Source: Pyxicephalus adspersus (lineage: Eukaryota; Chordata; Amphibia; Anura; Pyxicephalidae). From it: DNA of 64,000 nt. The notes under the pieces are model-generated. The model had not been told where the DNA came from. It worked only from the letters and a program-made list of their open reading frames with translations, and searched no databases. The stretch covers positions 163,825,664-163,889,663 of the forward strand of contig NC_092858.1 in the NCBI RefSeq assembly GCF_032062135.1, in the 5' to 3' direction. The translations under genes were made by a program, and so were the position numbers. The number at the start of each line of letters is the position of its first letter. Position 1 is the first letter of the stretch. Shown piece by piece: positions 21,882 to 33,260 of the stretch.

Positions 21882-23520
21882 TACAATACCACACTAAGCA
21901 TGTGAAAAAACCAAACCCAATCCTGAAATTTAGGTATCACTTTAAACCAGCCAAAAGGCCAAAATCTGTGCAGTATTCCGACATGGAACTCCTACGCATT
22001 GCCTTACTACCAAAGTTTCCTGCATATTAGAGCGCTCACAGCTGTTCTCTCTGGAGTCTCCTTCATATAAGACCGCTCACTGATGTTCCCTCCATTTGTA
22101 GGGTGACTGGTCTTCTATCCACCCCCTTCTCATGGCAGCCTACGGGATCCTTTTTACAACTCTGTGCAGCACAATGATAATATTGGTTGATTTTATAAGA
22201 CTATAACTGAATTTGCAACGGCATTTTTGCTTTCCTCTTTTTGTGCTAAAAATAGTTTAAATCTAAAATAAACCGCAGTTTTATGTGATTGCTGTAGAAA
22301 TAGCTATAATATTCATGGCACACATTGGTAAAGCTGATTTATTTTCAATGGGCAGTCAACAATTCATAAACTTTAATGCACCTGTACATTCCCCTCGACC
22401 CAACACACTGAACCACAATGCAGTGTTTACATCTGTGTATCATGGTGCATTTGCCTTCATTAAATTGCTTGAGGGAGAAAAACTCTACAGTTTGCTGCAT
22501 TTTAGTAGTATTGAACTTTACAAACGTTATATGACAGAGTGTTGGGGTTCAATTCATTTTCATAGGTAGCTGTGATCCCCATGCATTGCATTCCATTGCA
22601 TTATGATAGTGCATTACCATGTGTAGTGGTGCACTGCATTTAATAAAAATGAAGCATGTCCCGTTTTTGGTCAGTTCTGTTATTCCCATGCTTTATTGTA
22701 CCGTACGTTAACACAACACATATGCATGTTAACCAGGGGAAATGGAAACAGTCAGTTATCAGATCTGTACATGTATACAATCTTCTTGTCCGGATATACA
22801 AATTTTACAACAGCAAAGTCCAACTACAGGCACATTTTTTACTCATCAAATAACTGGTATCTATATTTTTAGAGGTTTCCAATCTCCTTAAACTATCAGA
22901 CAGACATCTGTCATCTCAGCAGAGGAAAACTGACCCAGGGCTCACCCTGAGCATTAGAAATCCCTTGACTCAACAAATCACAATAGACTGCCCCACAAAA
23001 TACATTTTCCTTAAACTCTTCGTGCAGAAATCTGGGACACGAACAGAAATGGAGTCTACTTGTAAATACATAATAGTGTCAAATGTCAAAGCACTGCCAG
23101 AATCTATTCTTCACACACCAGAAGCTTCCTCTCATAAGAGACATATCTCAAATTTGATTGTCAAACCACATCTCCTTATTGGGGCACATTTTGAGGAATG
23201 ACCATTTCAGGTTTGAAATGGATTAAAAAAATTGATACAGAAAACTTTTTGGGGCCACGGAGGTGAAGACGCAGGACATTAGCAGCATAATTACATCTGT
23301 GTGTGTGGCCAGATTCCCCACATATATATCAAATGTCCTGAGTATGGAAAATGCCCCCACCCTTCCCAAAACACTGCTCTAGGTGGTTAAGTCTTCCGGT
23401 GGTGGTTGGTGGTGTGCCAAAGCCTACGGAAAAACGCTGAAGAGTGAAGTGATCTAGCCAGGTATATATCTTGCAAAATAAGTGAAATTACAGCTGCATT
23501 TATCTTTTAGCTCTTGTTAG
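21882..23520. other. No gene seen
   Basis: No recognised repeat or coding region. The 94-codon frame at 22285-22569 resembles no known protein and has no codon or splice evidence. Confidence 0.45.
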
Positions 23521-23524
23521 CTTT

Positions 23525-23892
23525 TAAAGTGGAACTAAAGTTCAACTTTTAAGTTTACATAATCAAGTGGATTCTTATTGTAGAATGGGACAGGCAAAAT
23601 CCTTTCTGCAAATAAAGCATCTTAGCTCCCTGATCCCTCCAAGTTTCTGCCATCATATGTAGTGTTGGCTTCGGTTTAGAGAAATTCAGCAATCCCGGAT
23701 CCCCTTGCATGTGCCGGATCAATATGGGAGTTACGTCATCCCAGGATGGCCATGGGAGTTACGTCATCCCAGGATGGCCAATCAAATTGGCTGAAGATAG
23801 TCTGTAGGAGCAAGCAGAGAAGGAAGATGGCGCTACCCTGCAATGGAACGTGGATAGGCAAGTTGCATGGGTTTAGTTGTACTTTAACTTTA
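23525..23892. mobile_element. MITE-like repeat containing a 28-bp tandem duplication
   Basis: The left end TAAAGTGGAACTAAAGTTCAA and a right end with GTTTAGTTGTACTTTA are roughly inverted. The interior has AAGATGGCGCTACC. Two perfect copies of a 28-bp unit (ATGGGAGTTACGTCATCCC plus AGGATGGCC) lie at 23724-23751 and 23752-23779. The family assignment is open. Confidence 0.45.
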
Positions 23893-24175
23893 AAGTGGAC
23901 ATGTCACTGGGAGATTGGGTTGTCAGCCATTGTCAAACTTATTGTAAAGAATGTTAACTACCTGGTTCTAAGGCTGATCCTTTGGTTTGGGGAGTTTCAG
24001 TCACACACTTGATGCAAGCATGCAGATAATGGTGTTATAATTATGTGGCAATTAGCTGAACACCAGATCTGGATTGTCATTGTGGGTCAGGCATTCAGAA
24101 GGTATTAGAAGGCAGAGCATCAGAACATCAACCAGACAAGCTGTATATTTTTGAACCAAGTAAGCAATGGCTGCT
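23888..24175 (+). mobile_element. Dispersed repeat, copy 1 (second copy at 48.1 kb)
   Basis: It starts CTTTAAAGTGGACATGTCAC. It shares ordered blocks with 48136-48419: GCTGATCCTTTGG, TTTCAGTCACACA, AAGCATGCAG, GTGGCAATTAGCTG, CAGAACA and CAACCAGACAAGC. No ORF is present. It is probably a non-autonomous DNA transposon, but the ends are not clear. Confidence 0.7.
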
Positions 24176-27100
24176 TACATGATCTCCAAGTGAATGGTCC
24201 GGAGTTCATGGCCATACATATATCTGTGCCTTGTGGTGATAAATGTATAAATCAGGCTACAGTGTCAGTCATTTCAAATAGCTCTACAACCAAAAACATT
24301 ATACATATTAGTGCAGTTATTCACTACAATAGTGTAAACCCAGCATTTAAAAGGGAATTCAACTTGTACCATGTTTTTTTAATCAACAATAGCAATGTAC
24401 TATAATGTACTGTAGTCTTAATGTGTATATATTGTTCAAATAATAACATTTTAAAACCTTAAACTGGACTCGTAATAGAATACTGGAATAGTAGCAATCT
24501 TTTTTGCATTCTTAGTATGAGCTTTGCTAAAGCTACGACAGTCACTGACATTCTGGAGAGAATATAAGCACCCTATGGGCTGCTGTGTTTGTGTTTTTTC
24601 CTTGTAGTAAAGACCAAGTGAAGCAGGTGTTCAATATCCTTGCAAGCATTAGGACTGCCATTCTGCCTATGCTAGGTGGAATGATATAAGCAAATGATTA
24701 TTAGTCTTCCATCTAGAACCTCCTGAGACACCTCCTGAGAGTTACATGAAGAAATGGTCTCCAAATCAAACTTTCTGAAATAATTTCAGTGAGATAAGAG
24801 ATGCAGAACAACAGAAAATCCTGCAGAAAACAAGGATTTTATTTTGTGTCCCTGAAGTTTCTCATTCCCAGGTCATGGTTTATCAATTAGTAGTTTAACA
24901 CAATCAACTGGACTTGTAATGTTGGAGATGGTTTGCAGCTCTCAACGCTTCAACAATTCTTCAGTTTTAGAACTAATGAAGCAGCTTGGAGATCCATACA
25001 ACACCTTCAACAATACAAGAATGGGTCCAGCTACATGTAACTAACTACTATTAGATATTTGATTCTATATTGCTCTTGGGGCTACTAGGTTTCTTTATGT
25101 TGCCATAAATCGGGTTACCCTAATGGGATGTGTACTGAATAGGACAGCCTTTTTTATTATTAAGATCATGAAAATATTGAGAGGATTGAGAGGATCAATA
25201 TTTCCAATCCCAGAAGCATATGTCCTATGTGGTGGGTTACTGGGGCTTTACCCACTGCTCATCGACCATATTCTGAATGCAATACATAAAAACACAACCA
25301 GGAGAAAACCTGGGTCAAGTAAAGGGTTACAGATCAGAACCCACCATTAGGTTGAGGACCATTTGTACTGACCCACATTTATACACCTGCACTCCTCAAC
25401 TCAAAGGCTGCTACTCCACAGAATAAAAATGAAAAAAAAAAAGATTAAAAACCAGAAAACACAGATGGAAGAGTCATAAAACCCAGCACATCTATCAGCA
25501 TTTCCATCACACATCTCTCTCAGCTAACAAAATACATGAACAGCTGACATGCTAATTATTCCATGGACCATGAATGGCAGAGTACATGATCAAGTCATGA
25601 AGTGGATAATTTCTCTGTATGTACATTAGCTCCGTACTGTCTGGCATTATTTTGTTTTTCACCAAAATTATTTCAAAGCACAATGGCATGAAGCGTGTGG
25701 GCCTTAAGTGTAATTACTGCTCTTTGAAGTATCATCGTTATGCTAATTAGCGCTCCCACTGAATGCCGCTTTATTTCCCAGGCCTGTTTATTACAGCCTT
25801 CAAGAGCCTCTTAAAGGGGAAATATAACCAAATCACAGTCAAGTTAAATTAATTCCTAAGCTAAATCTTTTAAAATGTGTTAAGCATAGAAATCTAATGA
25901 AAAGGTCAGTTTTTAGTCTTACATCTCAAAATGTAGACAAATGAAGGAGTAGCTCACTATATGCTGAACAATGAAATCATTATCTTTCTTGGATGAATAT
26001 GGTGAGGCAAGGATATATAGAACTTGGACTCTGGAGGGTACTGGGTTCAAGGGTGTCACGATTACGACGAGGTCAACGAGGTGTTACATCCAAGGTGTTT
26101 TCAATACAAACATATCACATGAAAGAAACAAAAAAGCTAAAGGCTTTGTTCATGGACAGTCATACCTTTCTCCAGCTACAAGAACAGAGTGTCAGACATC
26201 AGCTGAAATTGGGAAAAAGATCGGGGGGGATTATCACACAATAGGATGGAAGATATGTAGTGGTGAAAAGTAGTGAGGGATTAGGAGACAGAAGATGGGT
26301 AGGTAAATTCCCTAATAATTTAAAAAATTCCAATTTTTTCAATGTAAAAATTTGGAACATTTATGTTTTTGTTTTAGGGGATCACGAGAGAGGAGAAAGT
26401 TAAAAAGGATCATAGCTAAAGTAACAGATGTATCTTAGGGAATAAATACATCTTGATCTTGTCTCACTGTATCTGTCCATGTAGAGAAGACATCAAGTGT
26501 AACAAGACGCTCTAGACAGATTGTAAAAAGACAAAAACAAAAGTCTAGACAATCCCCTTCAAGCAGCATAAAATGTAATACAGCAATTCTTTTGGTAATC
26601 ACTTAAAAATCAAATTATAAGCCTGGGTCTTACCCTGGGAATAGATATGTGGTGTGAAGGATGAAATAAAAGCATGTGTGTCTCGTCACAGTGGTTGAAC
26701 TTCATTGCCAGAACACACACGCAGTACTGGACACATTTTAATCATCAATAAAACAAGGCAGAATAAAGTGAGGCTAAATTACTCCACTTGTTTCCAGCCA
26801 ATAGCGCTAATTTATCTGGAGAAGTGACCGGCGGGCCCTTACAGGCGATCCATAAAGCCATCTGTTTCAATTAGGTAGCCGCCAACCTTGTGACCCTTAT
26901 TTCAGCCAACATTTACTTAGCAACCATGTAACAGTCTAAACCCAGGTGCCATACAAGGTTATGGCAATGTCGGTGAGCACAACATGATTCAGCAGACCTA
27001 TTAGGAACCATGCAAAGGTCGACTTTCTCATCAAAACCACAACACAATGACTCAAGCACAAATTACGTGGTCATGTTGCGGCCATATACATAAAAAGTCT

Positions 27101-27899
27101 GGTGGACTGGCTCAATTTAGGAAACTGACCTTCAGCAAAATTGGCTGTACGCATTTAAAAGAAAAATGATACAATGATTATAATCGTCACCAAAATAGTT
27201 TTTTTTTGGATTAAACCATGTATATTCAGAGATTTATAAAAACAAAAAAATGCTCATATTTCCACTAAGTACATATTTACGTATTGCTGTAGCTTTTGTG
27301 TTTTTGCTTTATCATAGATTTGTTAGATGTAATAATTTTTTTTTAGGTTTGTATTGTGGTTATATGTGCGTCATTAAAAGTTACAGAAAGGCTTAACCAC
27401 TGTACTAACTACTTATTGCCCAACTAAAAGTTTGGGCCGCCCCTGTCCTTTCTTATTCTAAGCTTCCCTATGTCAGAGGTTTAAGTGTCTTTTGTTATCA
27501 ACCAGACTTTAGTTGTAAGTGAAAGTTTGGCCCAAGGCTATGGAGTTAAGATATCAGAGTTTCCCACAGGTTTGAATGTGGACAGGGTGCCTAAGTGCGC
27601 AGCAGGATGCGGACACAAAACCCTAGGACGTCACACAGGGCCGCAGCTGGATTAGAACTGGTCAGACGGGTTACACCAGAGCTTTACCAACACCAGATAT
27701 TGTTTCTTCAACAGATCCCACCTGTCACAATGATTTCATGCACTAAAATACTGTGAAAGGTGCTACTAGGAGCCACAGGAGCTCACATTGTGGTATATCC
27801 AGTCAATTATTAGAGTCAGCAGAAATGTGCTAGGATTAAAAAAAATATTACAGAGGCTGTCTAAAGCTGGATAATTGCCACCCAAGATGAACAATCATG
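24176..27899. other. No gene seen; possible conserved non-coding blocks
   Basis: Mostly unique sequence. It has an A-run near 25431-25443. Two blocks (about 25540-25830 and 26740-26950) are free of recognised repeats and rich in homeodomain-like TAATTA/CTAATTAG words; they are listed as findings. No exon is recognised. Confidence 0.4.
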
Positions 27900-28140
27900 A
27901 TGGTGAAATCTAACACGTGTACAGAGGTCCCCAAACGTCATTTAGTGTTCTGCCATGGTGAATCACTAAGCAATCAACTGGGACGTCCACTGCCAATTCC
28001 GTTGTCTCATTAAAAATGATCACAGAAGAACATTTTGAGTGACATAAGTTTGTCACCATCTGTAAACAACCCAATTCTTTAAGCCGGTTAAGGTCAGTGG
28101 GAATGTCATACGCTGGTACAACAGTATGACAAAATTTCAT
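27900..28140. repeat. MITE-like fragment related to 5.6 kb
   Basis: The left end ACGTGTACAGAGGTCCCCAA, followed by CGTCATTTAGTG and CCATGGTGAATCACTAAG, is related in inverse to 5598-5640. The minus-strand 76-codon frame here is part of the repeat and not a gene. Confidence 0.45.
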
Positions 28141-28659
28141 AAATGCTTAAAGTCCAAATAACCCTCAAGGGCCCAATTTTTTTGTGCTGTGCACAGCAAT
28201 CTCGCACAAAGCACCAGCCTGCAATACCAACCAAACAGTGCACCAACTATGCTCTTGCAGAGAGTCAGACTGCTCCTCTTTATAAGAAAGGCCATGGGCA
28301 AGTCATGGCCCCGGTAACACAAGCCCAAAGAACTTTATAGGCATTAGTGATGTGGAGATCAGTGGAATGCACCACATGGAACAGTGAAGACCACAAGATC
28401 GATACTACTGGAAGTGCCAATTCCCTGAACATACTTCAGAATTTGACTCCTCTTCAGTGAAGTAGCATTTCTTGGTATGGGCCCAGTTATCTGAGTAATC
28501 TGAAGGCCAGATTTAGATCTTTGTGGTTCATTGCCATATACATATTAACATTTATCATGTTTTGCAACATGTTTTACTGCACAGATAAAGAAAGAAAATC
28601 CAACCTAAAACAAGAAGCACAGAGGTATGCAGTGGTGAGACCCAAAGTTCGGTTCCCAT

Positions 28660-28792
28660 GTTCTATATTGGTCTGTATAGGTTTTACTTCTTATATTGGG
28701 TCTGTATAGGTTTTACTTCTTTTCTCCCATGTTCTATATTAGTCTGAATAGGTTTTACTTCTTTTCTCCCATGTTCTACTTTGCCCTCTGTT
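28660..28792 (+). repeat. Short tandem repeat, unit about 30-45 bp
   Basis: CCCATGTTCTATATTGGTCT, GTATAGGTTTTACTTCTT and TTCTCCCATGTTCTA recur two to three times with small changes. It is a local tandem duplication in otherwise unique DNA. Confidence 0.75.
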
Positions 28793-29890
28793 GGAGATTT
28801 ATTCAGGAGGTCAGACATTTTTCCAGTTGTAAACATTAACCAACAAGAGTTAGTTCAGCACTTTCCAAAAGCTCGTAAAAAGGGTATCCAAAGTCACCAA
28901 AAGCAACGTACGATATATAGCGCAGTTAGCACAAATTATGTAATGGTAACCTTCTGAGTGTTTCCTTCCTTTGGACTGTGGCAGAATTTGGGATGGGTGG
29001 CCCACACGGCCAACTACAGTAAGCTGAGGTTTGGGGGGCTTCTGGGGTGCAGCTCTTCAATGTTCTAACAAGACAAAGGTTCTAGCAGTGCTTTAGTGCA
29101 GTGTGCATTTCATCATGCTAAAAAGTGAAAAGGAGAGGCTGACCAAAAACAAAAAGGAGTCAGCAGTCCTAGACCTTACTAACTTATTCAAAATTTAAAT
29201 TGGAGCTAGGACTTGAAGTTATTTAGTAGTCTTAACTTAGTTGAAAAATTAGGATTTAATGTTGGCGAGGAGAGATTTTCTTGAAAAGTACTCTTTTTCT
29301 TCCATCCTGGGGCAGTCTTCTTGAGGAGAAGGATCATAAGGAGGTCTTAATATGGTATCCTTTTAATAGTCTTAGACATGTTAATTCATTCTATTTTAAC
29401 TTTGGATGTGGTTTTGGATGAAGTTTTGGAGGCACCTTGACACTTGCTAAGACAGATATATACACATCAAAATCTGATTAATGATATGTGGTCCGATGAA
29501 GCTAACTATTCCGTGAAACACGTCACCGCTACATTGGTTGGTTAAGTCCAATTTTACCCTTTTGTTTTAAACTTACAGGTGGCTTTAGATTGTATTTATC
29601 AAGAAAGGAATGCCATCTCTGGCAGAATCTGTTTTATGGTTTTTAACATGCTCTGAAATAATACAAATGTGTTTTGTTGACATTTTATGTCATGTGGATT
29701 ATTGTCCCTAAACTACTTGTCCTTGTATGGGAGTAAAATTATTGTTTATTTGTTTATATACTGCTCCACTATAACATGGCATAGGGCTGGTGAACACTTA
29801 CAGGAACTTTACATCATATTATTTCTAATAGGACGCAGGGGCATTTTTAAAATTATGATAAGAGGAGTTATGTCACCATATTTGATACAA
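28793..29890. other. No gene seen
   Basis: No coding region recognised. GGTCCGATGAAGCTAACTAT with GTGAAACACGTCACC (about 29490-29528) is the partner of the word at 12425. Confidence 0.45.
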
Positions 29891-29891
29891 T

Positions 29892-30100
29892 GGGCCTGAT
29901 TTATTAAAGCTCTGGAGAGGATACACTTTCATCAGTGAAGCTAGGTGATCCAGCAAACATGGAAGACATGTTTTAAACATTATTTGCTATTTGTAAGCAA
30001 ATGTTTTAAATCCTGAACCAGATCTATTCAAGGTTTGCTAGATAATCACTGATGAAAGTGTATCCTCTCCAGCCTTGGACAGCTTTAATAAGTCAGGCTA
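29892..30100. mobile_element. Palindromic MITE (GGCCTGATTTATTAAAGCT family)
   Basis: The left arm (GCCTGATTTATTAAAGCTCT, GGAGAGGATACACTTTCATC) is the inverse of the right arm (GATGAAAGTGTATCCTCTCC, AGCTTTAATAAGTCAGGC). The arms are about 60-80 bp with a partly symmetric centre. A single-end fragment of the same family is at 61866-61898. No coding capacity. Confidence 0.85.
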
Positions 30101-30880
30101 AATGTATCTGTATTCTGCTTTAATTCAGTTTCTAGAAATTGGATTTTTGGAAAGGGTGCAATAGGCCAGAACAAGTTACATTGAGAAGCCAAAGAGAATC
30201 ACAGAAAACAGTTTGTTTGTCAAACCAAGAACGAAGTCCTCATGATGAATAAATGCTAACCTAAATGCTTTGCCTTATTGCTAAATAAGTAATCGATAGA
30301 AAGTTTCAATAGAAAATTATTTTTTTATTTTATTTATTTTAGGAAGGGGCTTCCTCATGAAATATGCATGTACCAAGGCTGACCAAGCAGAATAACAGAG
30401 CCAAGCTCCAAAAAATACCGGGCCAGTTCACCTTGGGAATAAAGTGCCTATGTTTATTTAATGTAGATACCTCCCCTCCATAGGAGAGGACAATATGTGA
30501 AAAGGGACTGACACACTAAACGAAATCCCTAAACAAATAAGAGCGTTGGCTCATTACGACCTTCGGCAAATGTCTGGATTTTTCTTTGTCTCCCGGGTAT
30601 AGGCAATTACATCAGAAACGTGCTGGGTGTCTTTATTGCTCCACAAAGGGCAACAGACAATTATGAGGGGCATCTTATGAGCAAGATTTGCATCAAAATT
30701 AAAGTTGCAATAAAATTCTGTTTGACAGGAAGATTATGGAGTTTTATTTATGGTATAAATGCCAATAGTGCATTTTAAAAAGGAAAACCCAAACATTTTA
30801 CATGCAGACCTAGAACAAAGGAATGCAGGGAGAGATAATGGAAGGCTTGCATGACTTGTGGGGGTGGGGGGCTTTGGGAC
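30101..30880. other. No gene seen
   Basis: No repeat family recognised. The block 30530-30740 looks non-repetitive and is listed as a conservation candidate. Confidence 0.4.
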
Positions 30881-31440
30881 AGGGAGCAAGCAGTAAAAAG
30901 GTTATTAGTAGAGGATGGGGTGGGGGTGACAAAAAGAATAGGAGTGGTTAAAGTTATAACAGTGTGGGCATAGATAGGGCGTAGTACATCTTTTTAGGTG
31001 GGACAGAGCAAAAGGAAAGGTTTTCCCACCGAACCATTTGATTGGGTAAGGTGGTTTGAGATGGCAGTGAGGTCCTCAAGGGAAATTAGTCTTTGGTGGT
31101 GGGAGATCCATCAGTTGGTGTGGATTCTCCTGAATGTGGTCATAAATGCTATGGTTGGAATATTATGGGGTGGGGGCTGCGAATAATTGTGATATCGTTC
31201 TCGTGCTGGGGTATGGATGCAGCTGGGAGCATTTATATCATAGTGGTGCAAATCTCTGTGGGATAGTAAGGGGAGGCCTCAGAGGACCAGCAACCAAAGT
31301 AGTAAGGGGTTCAGGGCATGGTTAGAAAATGTTATGATAACGTTATGTTATATTACAGTTTTTTGTTCTGGTTGTTAATATGGTTATTTTTTGTTATTTT
31401 CTATTGTTTTTTACATTTTTAATAAAAGGCCTATGGGCCA
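30881..31440 (+). repeat. GT-rich dispersed repeat, copy 2
   Basis: GT-rich like 5900-6560, with shared blocks GATTGGGTAAGGTGG and GGGGAGGCCTCAGAGGACC. It ends with AATAAAAGGCCTATGGGCC near 31421, a polyadenylation-like signal. No coding domain seen. Confidence 0.4.
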
Positions 31441-31479
31441 TTAACCACTATTGGTGGTTAAACTCATTTTTTCCAAACT

Positions 31480-31715
31480 TGCCTATCCATCTTCTTCTGT
31501 CTTTTAAAACCCTCACTACTTCCCTCCAATACATATCTCCTCTCCTAATGTGTGTTACTTTCCCTACCTCCTAGATTGTAAGCTCCTAGAGGCAGGGTCC
31601 TCTCCACCTCCTGTGTCCATGTCTGTATTTGTCTGTCATTTGCAACCCCTAATGTACAGCGCTGCGTAATATGTTGACGCTATATAAATCCTGTATATTA
31701 TTATTAGTAATAATA
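31480..31715 (+). mobile_element. L2-type LINE 3' end (5'-truncated)
   Basis: It carries TCCTAGATTGTAAGCTCCTA, GGCAGGGTCCTCTCCACCTC, GTCTGTCATTTGCAACCCC and GTACAGCGCTGCGTAATATG, then CGCTATATAAATCCTG and ATTATTATTAGTAATAATAT. It aligns with the copy at 17485-17742, including the non-coding part upstream of the tail. Confidence 0.92.
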
Positions 31716-32690
31716 TTATTGGTGCTGTGTGGTAATTGTAAGGGGTTAAACAGATGGGTTTGGGTGGAATACTGGATGCGCTTTCTCTGCCTTGCCACAG
31801 TCATGGCTGTCTATGAAGTCTTTTCTATCAACCATGCACTACAAGAGGGAATACCTGCCTAAATTAGTATAGAAGTATATAAATAATTCACAAAATTTAA
31901 ATAAATTAAAGTAAACCTAAACTTCTATTTAACAAGAGTATTCCAATATAGGCATATTCAGGCAGGGCTAAACATAGGAAGGTGCAAAGTGTGCCCCTGC
32001 ACGAGAGCCCCGGACCCTCCTCAGACAACAGTCAGTTATGCACGGGGCCCATTGTTGGCTGTATGCTGCTGCATTTGGGTAAGTAATGTGGGTGCAGGTG
32101 CTACCGTAAATGTATGCAACCAAATTTTCAGTATAGTTTGCTACTATTTTATATAATGAACCTATAAAGCTAAATGATAAAGGAAATGCATTAGTAAATA
32201 TTCACACAAAGCACTAATATGAGATAGAAAGGTGTCTACACACAAACTAATAATAAAATAAAGAATATACAACCATCAATCATCCTAGCCTTGAATATCC
32301 AACGGTCATGGGTGCCACTTCTATGCAATGTAAATGTGTATGATCAAATCACTATAATAAACCAGAATATCCCAGAGAGGAAAGAGGTACCCAGTGTAGA
32401 AGTTAATTCAGGGTGATGGAGACATCCATGATAGTGGCTTATTACATATCACAGCATATATTCACTTTCTCATAAAATAGTGACAGTATAGTCTTAGTGT
32501 AACATAGGCTATATGGTGCCAAAAATGGAAGCCAATCTGTATAAGATGAGTGGATACTAATATTGTTTAAAAATATTATAGAAAAGAGAGAAGAGTATAT
32601 ATTCATATATTGGTCACATAGGGAGCATTCTATATAGGTTTAAAAAAAATTTGAATTATAGGAACATTTGAGAATAATTTTGCACTAAAT
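31716..32690. other. No gene seen
   Basis: AT-rich sequence without a recognised repeat. CAAAGTGTGCCCCTGC / GAGAGCCCCGGACCC near 31985 may be repeat-derived. Confidence 0.4.
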
Positions 32691-33260
32691 CTCGCCAATC
32701 CGGTGCTTCTGCTGTGTTTGCATTACACTGTTGTGAGATAATCTTTAAACTGACCCCAGACAGACTAAGGGCCCCATTCACATTAGTGGAAATCTCCAAA
32801 AAATCCCCGATTTGGAGGGATTGTCCCTCTTTCATTTCCAAAATAAGGTGAAGCACTTCTCCTTTTTTGTCTTGATTGTTACGGTGACCAACACTGAATG
32901 GAAGCCCAGAGCCTCTATTACCTACGTCATACATCCTGGGAGGCTCTTGGCTCTTCTGCGCGGGTGAGGCATTTCCTTCACTAAGGGGAAAGAGATGGCG
33001 ATCTCATGCATGGGTAGCGAAATCAACACTCTTCCCCTTTTACAGTTGGCTACGACACCCAATCTCGCACATGTGCAGTTTGAGATTCGGTGACGTACCC
33101 AGAAGAAGGTCAAAGATTGCGCACGCCAGGCGCTTCCTCTTACGTGGGACAAAGAAGAATTCCAGGACGGACCGAGAACCTCTCGAGGAAAGGTCCAACA
33201 CAATTGAGAGATCTGCAGAATTAAAGGTGTGATTTTTTTTTTTTTTTTTATTCAGTTTAG
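32690..33260. repeat. CpG-richer block ending in poly-T, probably repeat-derived
   Basis: A block richer in CpG than its surroundings (TTCTGCGCGGGTGAGGC, GGTGACGTACCC, ATTGCGCACGCCAGGCGC) ends in about 17 T at 33233-33249, followed by TTTAGTTCGGCTTTA. The last word is the inverse of the TAAAGTGGAACTAAAG end at 23525, so this is probably a related MITE. I see no promoter or exon in it. Confidence 0.4.

Noticed and set aside
25971..26273. 100-codon plus-strand ORF as a possible gene
   Set aside because: An overlapping 83-codon frame in another phase exists, and the protein has no recognisable features.
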